DNA of 22,944 nt from Actinomycetes bacterium (GTDB lineage Bacteria; Actinomycetota; Actinomycetes; Actinomycetales; Cellulomonadaceae), in the NCBI GenBank assembly GCA_023438885.1, contig JAEXPS010000255.1:1-22944 (forward strand), in the 5' to 3' direction. Numbering within the stretch: position 1 is the first letter of the stretch; each line of letters starts with the position of its first letter. A program made the position numbers and the translations under genes. Of this stretch, positions 7,812-15,202 are shown in pieces. Under the pieces are notes generated by a model, which made no database searches, had not been told where the DNA came from, and was given only the letters and a program-made list of their open reading frames with translations.

Positions 7812-9040
7812 GCGGTCATCTCCTGCGGCAGCGCGGCGACGAAGTCGGTGAACGTCGACGCCTGGTCGTCGGTCAGGACGTAGGGCGGCGCGAGGCGGAT
7901 CGCCGTCGGCGTCGGTGCGTTGACGATGAAGCCGGCCTCGAGGGCGAGCGACTGGACCTTCGCGGCCACCGGCGCCGCCAGCTCGACCGCGATGAGCAGG
8001 CCCTCCCCGCGCACCTGCGCGACCAGTGGGTGGGCGATGCCGCCGAGCGCCGCCCGCCACCGCCTGCCCAGGTCCCGGACGTGGGCCAGCAGGCCGTCCC
8101 GGTCGATGACACCGATGGTCGCCAGCGCCGCCGCGGCGGCGACGGGGTTGCCGCCGAAGGTGGTGCCGTGCTGGCCTCGGCCCAGCAGGCCGGCGGTGTG
8201 CTCGCCGAACGCGATCAGCCCGCCGACGGGGAACCCGCCGCCCAGGCCCTTGGCCACGCTGACGGCGTCCGGGGTGATCCCGCCGCCGATGTGCGGATGC
8301 TGGAAGGCGAACCACTCGCCGGTGCGGCCCATCCCCGACTGCACCTCGTCGAGCACCAGCAGCGCGCCGTGCCGGGCCGTCAGCTCGCGCGCCGCGGCGA
8401 GGTAGCCGGGCGGCAGGGTGCGCACCCCGGCCTCGCCCTGGACCGGCTCGACGAACAGCGCGGCGACGTCGTCGTCCAGGGCCGCCTCGAGTGCGGCGAC
8501 GTCCCCGAAGGGCACGAACTCCACACCGGGCGGCAGCGGCTCGAACGGCTCGCGGTACGCCGCCTTGTACGTCAACGACAGCGCGCCCATCGACCGGCCG
8601 TGGAACGCGCCCTCGAGGGCCAGCAGCCGCGGCCGCTTCCCCGCCGCGTGGCGCCGCGTCAGCTTGACGGCCGCCTCGACCGCCTCGGTGCCGGAGTTGG
8701 TGAGGAACACCTTGGACCCCGCGGGCGCCCCGGCGAGGTGGAGCAGCGTCTCGGCGAGCGCGACCTGCGTGGGCGTGGCGAAGAAGTTGGAGACGTGGCC
8801 CAGCGTGCCGAGCTGGGCGCTGATCGCCGCCGTGAGCGTCGGGTGCGCGTGGCCGAGCGCGTTGACGGCGATGCCGCCGAGCAGGTCGAGGTAGCGGCGG
8901 CCGTCGGCGTCCCACACGTACGGGCCGTCGCCGCGCACCAGGACGCGCTGGGGCGGGCCGAACGTGTCCATCAACGCATCGCCGTAGCGCTGCGTCCACT
9001 GCGCCACGGAGCCGGCCTGGGCGGGCAGCACCTCGGTCAT
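7808..9040 (-). CDS. argD: acetylornithine aminotransferase
   Basis: A class III PLP-dependent aminotransferase converting N-acetylglutamate semialdehyde plus glutamate to N-acetylornithine and 2-oxoglutarate; family members often also act on succinyldiaminopimelate in lysine synthesis. Of 410 residues, LDLLGGIAVNALGHAHP (51-67), NSGTEAVEAAVKLTRR (115-130), GAFHGRS (144-150), DEVQSGMGRTG (231-241) and the PLP-binding lysine K264 in SVAKGLGGGFP are all present. The HGTTFGGNP block follows (291-299). The start is ATG at 9040 in a TGATG overlap with the argB stop; only a weak GGTGG site precedes it, consistent with translational coupling. The stop overlaps argF. Length and motifs are normal for ArgD. 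Confidence 0.95.
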   Translation of the reverse strand: MTEVLPAQAGSVAQWTQRYGDALMDTFGPPQRVLVRGDGPYVWDADGRRYLDLLGGIAVNALGHAHPTLTAAISAQLGTLGHVSNFFATPTQVALAETLLHLAGAPAGSKVFLTNSGTEAVEAAVKLTRRHAAGKRPRLLALEGAFHGRSMGALSLTYKAAYREPFEPLPPGVEFVPFGDVAALEAALDDDVAALFVEPVQGEAGVRTLPPGYLAAARELTARHGALLVLDEVQSGMGRTGEWFAFQHPHIGGGITPDAVSVAKGLGGGFPVGGLIAFGEHTAGLLGRGQHGTTFGGNPVAAAAALATIGVIDRDGLLAHVRDLGRRWRAALGGIAHPLVAQVRGEGLLIAVELAAPVAAKVQSLALEAGFIVNAPTPTAIRLAPPYVLTDDQASTFTDFVAALPQEMTA

Positions 9041-9987
9041 CAGGCCACCACCGGGATCGGCGCGGTGGTCGGACGCTCGGGCAGCTCCTCGTCGGGGAAC
9101 ACCATGGTGCCGACGCCGTCGTCCGTGAACACCTCGACGAGGATCGCGTGGGCCGCGCGGCCGTCGATGACGTGCGCTCTGCCGACACCGCCCGTCACCG
9201 CACGCCAGCAGGCCTCCATCTTCGGGCGCATGCCGGAGTCCAGGCTGGGCAGCAGCCGGGCGAGCGCGCTCACTTGCAGCCTCCTGACCAGGGACGACTT
9301 GTCGGGCCAGCGGGTGTACAGGCCCTCGACGTCGGTGAGGATCACGAGCTTGCGCGCACCGAGCGCGATCGCCAGCGCGGCCGCAGCCGTGTCCGCGTTG
9401 ACGTTGAGCACCTGCGTCGGGTCGTCGATGTCGGGAGCGACCGTCGAGACCACCGGGATGCGGCCGGCGTCCAGCAGGTCGAGGACCGCGCCCGGGTTGA
9501 CCTGGACCACGTCGCCGACGAGCCCGAGATCCACCTCCTCACCGTCGACGGACCCGGGCCGGCGGCGTGCCTGCAGCAGGCCTCCGTCCTCACCGGACAG
9601 CCCCACCGCGACCGGTCCGTAGGTGTTGAGCAGCCCGACGAGCTCGCGGCTCACCTGCCCGGTCAGCACCATCCGGACGACGTCCATCGCCTCGGGCGTG
9701 GTGACGCGCAGCCCGCCGCGGAACTCGCTGGCGATGCCGAGGCGGTCCAGCATCGAGTTGATCTGCGGGCCGCCGCCGTGCACCACCACGGGCCGCAGGC
9801 CCACCTGGTGCAGGAACACCATGTCCTGCGCGAAGGCCCGCTTGAGGTCGTCGTCCACCATCGCGTTGCCGCCGTACTTGACCACGACGAGCGCGCCGCG
9901 GAACCGCTGGAGCCATGGCAGCGCCTGGATGAGGACCTCGGCCTTCTGGTCGGGGCGCAGGTCGGTGTGGGTGTCGATGTCGCTCAT
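9040..9987 (-). CDS. argB: acetylglutamate kinase
   Basis: Phosphorylates N-acetylglutamate, usually the feedback-controlled step of the pathway. The 315-residue product has KYGGNAM (37-43), the HGGGPQI nucleotide loop (70-76), FRGGLRVT, a LNVNADTAAAALA segment (acetylglutamate site) and a VLTDVEGLY-type motif (as ILTDVEGLY). It has about 30 residues before the first kinase strand, with a helix-forming KAEVLIQALPWLQRF stretch. In this family such an N-terminal helix marks hexameric, arginine-inhibited enzymes, so arginine inhibition is inferred. The start is ATG at 9987, overlapping the argJ stop as ATGA; no convincing Shine-Dalgarno site is seen, so initiation probably depends on coupling. 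The frame extending to 10410 re-reads argJ in another phase. Confidence 0.95.
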   Translation of the reverse strand: MSDIDTHTDLRPDQKAEVLIQALPWLQRFRGALVVVKYGGNAMVDDDLKRAFAQDMVFLHQVGLRPVVVHGGGPQINSMLDRLGIASEFRGGLRVTTPEAMDVVRMVLTGQVSRELVGLLNTYGPVAVGLSGEDGGLLQARRRPGSVDGEEVDLGLVGDVVQVNPGAVLDLLDAGRIPVVSTVAPDIDDPTQVLNVNADTAAAALAIALGARKLVILTDVEGLYTRWPDKSSLVRRLQVSALARLLPSLDSGMRPKMEACWRAVTGGVGRAHVIDGRAAHAILVEVFTDDGVGTMVFPDEELPERPTTAPIPVVA

Positions 9988-11186
9988 GTCGAGTACGCGC
10001 TGTTCTCGTGGACGTAGTCGTGGGTGAGGTCGTTGGTCCACACGGTCGCGGAGGCCGTGCCGGCGTGGAGGTCGATCTGGACCTCGACGTCGCGCTGGCC
10101 CGCGAGGGTCACCAGCGAGCGGTCCTCGTGAGCGCCGCCCGCCTTGCACACCATGACGCCGTTGATCGTGACGTCCAGCGCGTCGGGGTCGTACGGCGCG
10201 ATGTCGGCCGGCACGGTGCCCACCTGGGCGAGCACGCGGCCCCAGTTGGGGTCGTTGCCGAACACCGCCGCCTTGAACAGGTTGCCGCGGGCGACCGCCT
10301 TGGCCACCGCGAGCGCCGCAGCCTCGCTGCTGGCGTTGACGACGCTGATGGCGATGTCGTGGCTGGCACCCTCCGCGTCGCCGATCAGCTGGCGGGCCAG
10401 CGACGCGCACACCGCGGCCACCGCGTCGGCGAACTCCACGTAGTCCGGCAGCACACCGCTGGCGCCGGAGGCGAGGATCGCGACCGTGTCACTGGTGGAC
10501 ATGCACCCGTCCGAGTCGATCCGGTCGAACGTCTTGGCCGTCGCCGCGGTCAGGGCCGAGCGCAGGCCGCCCGGGTCGACGTCGGCGTCCGTGGTGAGCA
10601 CGACGAGCATCGTCGCCAGCGCGGGGGCGAGCATGCCGGCGCCCTTGGCCATGCCGCCGACGGTGAAGGTGCCGTGGGAGCTGTGCACGGTGACGTGAGC
10701 GGTCTTGGCGACCGTGTCGGTGGTCATGATCGCCGTGGCGGCGTCGGGCCCGCCGTCGGGGGTGAGTGCCGCGGCGGCGACGTCGACGCCCGCCAGCAGC
10801 TTCGCGATCGGCAGGCGCTCGCCGATCAGGCCGGTCGAGGCGACCAGCACGTCCCCCGGGGCGATGTCGAGCACCGACCCGACCTTCTCCGCGGTCGCCT
10901 CCACGTCCGCGAACCCCTCGGGGCCGGTGCAGACGTTGGCTCCGCCGGAGTTGAGGATGACCGCCGCGATCCGGCCGTCCGCAGCCGCGGCGCGCGACCA
11001 CTTCACGGGCTCGCCCGCGACGCGGTTGGTGGTGAACACCGCCGCGACGTTGCGGCGCGGGCCGTCGTTGACCACGAGCGCGAGGTCGGGGCGACCCGAG
11101 GCCTTCAGGCCCGCCGTGATGCCCGCGGCACGGAAGCCGGCCGCTGCGGTGACGCCGGGTGAGGCCGGTGCGCTGACGACGGTCAC
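9984..11186 (-). CDS. argJ: glutamate N-acetyltransferase / ornithine acetyltransferase
   Basis: The recycling enzyme of the acetyl cycle: it moves the acetyl group from N-acetylornithine to glutamate, and bifunctional members can also use acetyl-CoA. The 400-residue precursor splits itself into alpha and beta chains at the Ala-Thr bond of the GMAKGAGMLAPALATML block; here the nucleophile is T192. FTTNRVAGEPVKWSR (51-65), ILNSGGANVCTG (77-88), and GNDPNWGR and CKAGGA further on are family blocks. The start is GTG at 11186 with AAGGAG 7 nt upstream, overlapping the argC stop as GTGA. Whether it is mono- or bifunctional cannot be read from the sequence. No separate argA or argE is in this window. 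Confidence 0.96.
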   Translation of the reverse strand: MTVVSAPASPGVTAAAGFRAAGITAGLKASGRPDLALVVNDGPRRNVAAVFTTNRVAGEPVKWSRAAAADGRIAAVILNSGGANVCTGPEGFADVEATAEKVGSVLDIAPGDVLVASTGLIGERLPIAKLLAGVDVAAAALTPDGGPDAATAIMTTDTVAKTAHVTVHSSHGTFTVGGMAKGAGMLAPALATMLVVLTTDADVDPGGLRSALTAATAKTFDRIDSDGCMSTSDTVAILASGASGVLPDYVEFADAVAAVCASLARQLIGDAEGASHDIAISVVNASSEAAALAVAKAVARGNLFKAAVFGNDPNWGRVLAQVGTVPADIAPYDPDALDVTINGVMVCKAGGAHEDRSLVTLAGQRDVEVQIDLHAGTASATVWTNDLTHDYVHENSAYST

Positions 11187-12241
11187 GGCGCGACTCCTTC
11201 GGTGGGCAGGCCGAGCGTCTCGGGCAGGCCGAGAGCGAGGTTGAGGGACTGCAAGGCGCCGCCGGCGGTGCCCTTGACGAGGTTGTCGATGGCGCAGACG
11301 ACGACGGCGCGGCCGGCGTCCTCGTCGAGGGCCACCTGGACCAGCGCGGTGTTCGCACCGAGCACCGCCGCGGTCGTCGGCCACACGCCCTGGGGCAGGA
11401 GCTCGACGAACGGCTCGTCGGCGTAGGAGGCCTGCCACACCGCGCGCAGCGCCTCCTGCGTCACGCCCTGCGCGACGGGCGCGGTGACGGTGGCCAGGAT
11501 GCCCCGCGACATCGGCACCAGCACCGGGGAGAAGCTCAGACGCACCTCGACGGCACCCGCGCTGCGCAGGTTCTGCGCGATCTCCGGGATGTGCCGGTGC
11601 GTGCCCGCCATCCCGTAGGGCTGCGCGGCGCCGAGGGCCTCGGAGGCCAGCAGGTGCGGCTTGAGGGCCTTGCCGGCGCCCGAGTAGCCGACCGCGAGCA
11701 CGGCGACCACGTCCGCGGCGTCCACGACGCCCGCCGCCACCCCCGGCTGCAGGCCGAGCGTCACCGCGGTGACGTTGCAGCCGGGCACGGCGATGCGCGT
11801 GGCACCCGCCAGCGCCTCGCGCTGCCTGGTCAGCGTGTCGCTGCGGATTAGCTCCGGCAGGCCGTACGGCCAGGTGCCGGCGTGGTCCGTGCCGTAGTAC
11901 CGCGTCCAGTCGGCGGCCTCGACCAGCCGGTGGTCCGCCCCGAGGTCGACGAGCACGGCGCCGTCGCCGCGCGCCTCCAGCTCGCCGGCGATCGCGCCGC
12001 TGGCTCCGTGCGGCAGGGCCAGGACCACGACGTCATGGCCGGCCAGCTCGTCGGCCGCCGTCGGCGCCAGCGCCCGATCGGCCAGGGAACGCAGGTGCGG
12101 ATGGTGCTCGCCCAGCAGGCTGCCGGCGTTGGCGTGCGCGGTGAGCGCGCCGATCCGGGCCTCCGGGTGGCCAAGCAGCAGCCGCAGCATCTCGCCGCCG
12201 GCGTACCCACTGGCCCCGGCGACCGCCACGGAGAAGGTCAC
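11183..12241 (-). CDS. argC: N-acetyl-gamma-glutamyl-phosphate reductase
   Basis: Reduces N-acetylglutamyl phosphate with NADPH to the semialdehyde. The 352-residue product begins VTFSVAVAGASGYAGGEMLR, the Rossmann nucleotide loop; the catalytic cysteine is C155 in AVPGCNVTAV. The HRHIPEI block (THRHIPEIAQ), PMSRGILATV, and DNLVKGTAGGALQ near the C-terminus are typical. The start is GTG at 12241 because homologues commonly begin MTFSVAVAGASGYAG. Upstream in-frame GTG (12256) and TTG (12271) are possible but have no better ribosome site. No Shine-Dalgarno site lies at the right distance; a -10 (TATGGT) ending 6 nt before the GTG suggests a leaderless mRNA. It is the first gene of the arg operon and directly downstream of two ARG-box-like palindromes. 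Confidence 0.95.
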   Translation of the reverse strand: MTFSVAVAGASGYAGGEMLRLLLGHPEARIGALTAHANAGSLLGEHHPHLRSLADRALAPTAADELAGHDVVVLALPHGASGAIAGELEARGDGAVLVDLGADHRLVEAADWTRYYGTDHAGTWPYGLPELIRSDTLTRQREALAGATRIAVPGCNVTAVTLGLQPGVAAGVVDAADVVAVLAVGYSGAGKALKPHLLASEALGAAQPYGMAGTHRHIPEIAQNLRSAGAVEVRLSFSPVLVPMSRGILATVTAPVAQGVTQEALRAVWQASYADEPFVELLPQGVWPTTAAVLGANTALVQVALDEDAGRAVVVCAIDNLVKGTAGGALQSLNLALGLPETLGLPTEGVAP

Positions 12242-12275
12242 TGCATGACCATACACCTTGCTGCACGGCAATGCA
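12242..12275 (-). promoter_or_regulatory. tandem ARG boxes (ArgR operator) at argC
   Basis: Two 14-bp imperfect palindromes fit TGCAT-N4-ATGCA. On the minus strand box 1 is TGTATGGTCATGCA (12255-12242, one mismatch) and box 2 is TGCATTGCCGTGCA (12275-12262, one mismatch). The form resembles the mycobacterial ARG box TTGCATAACGATGCAA as I recall it. The centres are 20 bp apart, two helical turns, which matches paired operators for an ArgR hexamer. The pair covers the probable -10 and ends on the base next to the argC start codon, so binding would block RNA polymerase. Confidence 0.7.
12248..12253 (-). promoter_or_regulatory. probable -10 of a leaderless argC promoter
   Basis: The minus strand has TATGGT (TANNNT) at 12253-12248. 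A start 7 nt after it falls on the G of the GTG at 12241, giving an mRNA without leader. No good -35 is present (CTGCAT at a 17-nt spacing is the best). This fits the missing Shine-Dalgarno site but remains an inference. Confidence 0.45.
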
Positions 12276-12299
12276 GGCAGTGGCGGGAAGAGAGATCAG

Positions 12300-12328
12300 T
12301 TGGATTCCTCGTATTCCGCATGTAGCAT
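12300..12328 (+). promoter_or_regulatory. promoter of the padR-uvrA2 pair, apparently leaderless
   Basis: TTGGAT at 12300-12305 and TAGCAT at 12323-12328 are separated by 17 nt. The -10 ends 7 nt before the ATG at 12336, so the predicted start site coincides with the start codon. No Shine-Dalgarno site precedes that ATG. Three ATTCC repeats (12304, 12313, 12329) lie within and beside the promoter. Confidence 0.6.
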
Positions 12329-12338
12329 ATTCCACATG
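12319..12338. promoter_or_regulatory. palindrome over padR -10 and start, candidate PadR operator
   Basis: CATGT (12319-12323) and ACATG (12334-12338) form an inverted repeat with a 10-bp centre. PadR-family operators are usually short inverted repeats such as ATGT-N8-ACAT or ATACT-N10-AGTAT, so ATGT-N10-ACAT is a close form. The repeat spans the -10 element and the start codon, the position expected for autorepression. Confidence 0.5.
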
Positions 12339-12890
12339 GAGACTATCCTGGAGACGATCGGCGCGGCCGACGTGGCATTGCTCGGCCTCCTCGCCGAGGG
12401 ACCGAAGCACGCGTGGGACATCACGAAGGCGGTCGAGTACCGGGACATGCGGTCGTGGACCGACCTCTCCCGATCGACCGTGTACAAGCAGCTGCGCGCG
12501 CTGGAGTCCCGCGGACTCGTCGTCGGCGACGAGGGCGTGGTGGCCGGGCGCGCCCGGCGCACCTACCGCCTCACGCCCGAGGGGCATCGGGCGCTGGTCG
12601 CGGGGGTGGCCGCTCACCTGCGCACGCCGGAGTACCCGCACTGGGCGATCGACGTCGCGACCTACAACGTCGACGCATTGCCCGTCGAGGATGCCCTCGC
12701 CGCTCTCGACGCGTACGCCGCGACGCTTCGCGAGCGGTCCGAGGGGTGGCGGGCGCTGATCGCCTTCCTGCGCGACGAGCTGGCGTGCCCGCCGCACCGC
12801 TGGGCCCTCGCGGACCGCGCGCTGGCCTTGATCGAGGGCGAGCTCGGGTGGGTCGCGCGGTTCCGCAACGATCTGGCGGCAGCGCGGTGA
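12336..12890 (+). CDS. PadR-family transcriptional regulator
   Basis: A 184-residue winged helix-turn-helix regulator. The N-terminal PadR domain (about residues 10-85) contains ALLGLLAEGPKHAWDITKAV, the recognition helix SRSTVYKQLRALESRGLV and the wing RARRTYRLTPEGHRAL. Residues ~95-180 are a mostly helical dimerisation and ligand-binding segment of the Vir_act_alpha_C type. The start is ATG at 12336 rather than the upstream TTG/ATG codons, since the family fold begins there and the promoter -10 is 7 nt upstream. The stop overlaps the start of the UvrA-like gene (GTGA, 12887-12890), so it very likely controls that gene and itself. The inducer is unknown; in this family it is often a drug-like aromatic compound. 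Confidence 0.9.
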   Translation: METILETIGAADVALLGLLAEGPKHAWDITKAVEYRDMRSWTDLSRSTVYKQLRALESRGLVVGDEGVVAGRARRTYRLTPEGHRALVAGVAAHLRTPEYPHWAIDVATYNVDALPVEDALAALDAYAATLRERSEGWRALIAFLRDELACPPHRWALADRALALIEGELGWVARFRNDLAAAR

Positions 12891-15181
12891 ACGACGTGAT
12901 CGCGGTCCGTGGTGCCCGCACGCACAACTTGCGCTCGGTCGACCTCGACATCCCCCATGGCCGGCTGGTCGTCTTCACCGGCGTGTCCGGCTCCGGCAAG
13001 TCGTCCCTCGTCTTCGACACCGTGCACACGGAGGCCCAGCGCCAGCTGATCGAGACGTTCAGCACCTTCGCGCGGCAGCGCATGCCCAAGCTGAGCCGCC
13101 CCGATGTCGACGCGATCGAGAACCTGACGACGTCGATCCTCATCGACCAGAAGCCGATGGGACGCAACCTGCGCTCGACCGTCGGCACTGCCACCGAGTT
13201 GCACACGTATCTCCGGCTGCTGTGGGCGCGTTGCGGCAGCCGGCCGGGGATCCCGAGCTACCACCTCGGGTTCAACAACCCGCAGGGCGCCTGCCCGCGG
13301 TGCACCGGCCTGGGCCGGGTGGTGAGCGTGGACCTGGACCTGCTGCTCGACAGGGCGCGCTCGTTGCGCGAGGGCGCGGTTCAGCACCCCGACTGGAAGG
13401 TCGGCGGCTGGAACTGGCGGGAGGCGCTGGCGGTGGGGTTGTTCGACCCCGACCTTCCGCTCGTCGAGTGGCCCGCCGCGACGCTCGACGTCTTCCTCCA
13501 CGCCGAGGGCGTCCCGGTGACGGTCGCGCACGGCGCGGGTGTCCAGGCGAAGACCTGGCGTGGGGCAGCGCGCCGTCTCGAGGCGGCCGCCGCAGAGCTG
13601 GACGACAACGCGGGGCCACGTGCCTCGGCGTACTCCAGGTACCTGACCTCGCGGACGTGCCCGGCGTGCGCCGGGCTGCGGCTGCGGCCGGAGGCGGCGG
13701 ACGTCACGCTCGCCGGACTGCGGTTCGGCGATCTGCTGACCATGGAGCTCGCCGACCTCGACGCGTGGCTGGGAGGGCTCCACGAACGGCTCGGTGCCGT
13801 GCAGGGGGCGGTCGCTGCCCCTCTCCTGACGAAGGCGCGCCGGATGCTCGGCCACCTGGTCCGGATCGGCGTCGGCTACCTGCACCTCAACCGTGCGGTG
13901 TCCACGCTGTCCGGCGGTGAGGCTCAGCGGGTCAAGACGGCCCGACAGCTCGACTGCGACCTCTCCCGGCTGACCTACGTCTTCGACGAGCCGAGCGCCG
14001 GGCTGCATCCGCAGGACGTGGCGGCACTCGTCGACACCCTTCATCGGCTACGCGACGGCGGCAACTCGGTCCTCGTCGTCGAGCACGATCCCGCGGTGAT
14101 CCTCCGGGCGGACCATGTGGTCGAGATCGGTCCTGGGCCGGGTCGGGCGGGAGGAACGCTCGTCTACGACGGCCCGGCGACGGAGTACCTGGCCGCCGAC
14201 GCGCCCGTCGCACGGGCACTGGCCGGCGGCCTCGGGCGGCTGAACGACGCCCCGCGGCAGTGGACCGGCACGTGGCGGCTGTGCGGGGTGACGGCGAACA
14301 ACCTGCGTGGGGTCGACGTCGACGTGCCGCAGGGCGCGCTCGTCGCGATCACGGGCGTCGCCGGGTCCGGCAAGAGCACGCTCGTCCGCGAGGCGCTGCT
14401 GCCGGCGTGCCCCGATGCGGTCGTCGTCGACCAGGCACCCATAGGACGGACCAGCCGCTCGACACCGATCTCGTACGTCGGCGGCTTCGACCGCCTGCGA
14501 GCACTGTTCGCCGGCGCGACGGGCGCACCCGCGTCCCTGTTCACCTTCAACTCGGCCGGCGCGTGCCCGGACTGCCGCGGCGCCGGCGTGCTGCGGGTCG
14601 AGATGAGCTTTCTCGACGAGGTCGACATCCCGTGCGAGACCTGCGGCGGGCGGCGGTTCGGTGAGGCGGTCCTCGCGCACCGGCTGCGTGGCCACAGCAT
14701 CGCCGACGTCCTCGCCCTGACCGTCGTCGAGGCCGTGGGGCTCCTGGGCGACGATGCAGTGCTACGGCGCAAGCTCGACCTGCTGGTCGCCGTCGGCCTT
14801 GGCTACCTGACGCTCGGCCAGCCGCAGTCGAGCCTCTCCGGCGGTGAGGCCCAGCGGCTGAAGATCGCCGTCCGGCTCGGGACCAGCGGCGGACTCTACG
14901 TGCTCGACGAGCCCACGACCGGGCTGGCGCCCAGCGACACCGCGACGATCCTCGCGGTGCTCGGCCGGCTGGTCGACCACGGGAACAGCGTCGTCGTCGT
15001 CGAGCACAACCTCGACGTCATCGCTGCGGCCGACTGGATCATCGACATGGGGCCCGGCGGTGGGCGGCACGGCGGGCAGGTCGTGACGTGCGGGACTCCG
15101 GCGCAGGTGGCGGCGGGAACCACGCCGACCGGGCGAGCGCTCGCAGACTACGTCGGCATGGGGGTGGCGCTCCGTCGTTGA
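12887..15181 (+). CDS. UvrA-like ABC ATPase (UvrA2/DrrC class)
   Basis: A 764-residue protein with two ABC ATPase modules in the UvrA arrangement. Walker A loops are GVSGSGKS (32-39) and GVAGSGKST (490-498, VAGSGKST). ABC signatures LSGGEAQR are at 341-348 and 650-657. Walker B/D-loop segments are VFDEPSAGLHP (365-375) and VLDEPTTGLAP (672-682). Zinc-binding cysteine pairs are CPRC 136-139 and CPAC 259-262, and CPDC 560-563 and CETC 583-586. It is ~180 residues shorter than UvrA (~940). Residues after LLWARCGSRP pass straight to the zinc module, so the UvrB-binding insert is absent, as in UvrA2 and the Streptomyces daunorubicin-resistance protein DrrC. It probably binds drug-DNA complexes or damaged DNA in the cytoplasm. 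The start is GTG at 12887, overlapping padR by 4 nt. Confidence 0.9.
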   Translation: MNDVIAVRGARTHNLRSVDLDIPHGRLVVFTGVSGSGKSSLVFDTVHTEAQRQLIETFSTFARQRMPKLSRPDVDAIENLTTSILIDQKPMGRNLRSTVGTATELHTYLRLLWARCGSRPGIPSYHLGFNNPQGACPRCTGLGRVVSVDLDLLLDRARSLREGAVQHPDWKVGGWNWREALAVGLFDPDLPLVEWPAATLDVFLHAEGVPVTVAHGAGVQAKTWRGAARRLEAAAAELDDNAGPRASAYSRYLTSRTCPACAGLRLRPEAADVTLAGLRFGDLLTMELADLDAWLGGLHERLGAVQGAVAAPLLTKARRMLGHLVRIGVGYLHLNRAVSTLSGGEAQRVKTARQLDCDLSRLTYVFDEPSAGLHPQDVAALVDTLHRLRDGGNSVLVVEHDPAVILRADHVVEIGPGPGRAGGTLVYDGPATEYLAADAPVARALAGGLGRLNDAPRQWTGTWRLCGVTANNLRGVDVDVPQGALVAITGVAGSGKSTLVREALLPACPDAVVVDQAPIGRTSRSTPISYVGGFDRLRALFAGATGAPASLFTFNSAGACPDCRGAGVLRVEMSFLDEVDIPCETCGGRRFGEAVLAHRLRGHSIADVLALTVVEAVGLLGDDAVLRRKLDLLVAVGLGYLTLGQPQSSLSGGEAQRLKIAVRLGTSGGLYVLDEPTTGLAPSDTATILAVLGRLVDHGNSVVVVEHNLDVIAAADWIIDMGPGGGRHGGQVVTCGTPAQVAAGTTPTGRALADYVGMGVALRR

Positions 15182-15202
15182 CCGAAGTGGTAGGACGGAC
15201 CC

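Noticed and set aside
8030..9622. A 530-codon plus-strand frame
   Set aside because: It is antisense to argD and argB, both with complete motifs.
12413..12886. N-terminal extension of the UvrA-like protein by 158 residues
   Set aside because: It re-reads padR in another phase. UvrA homology begins exactly at the GTG at 12887.
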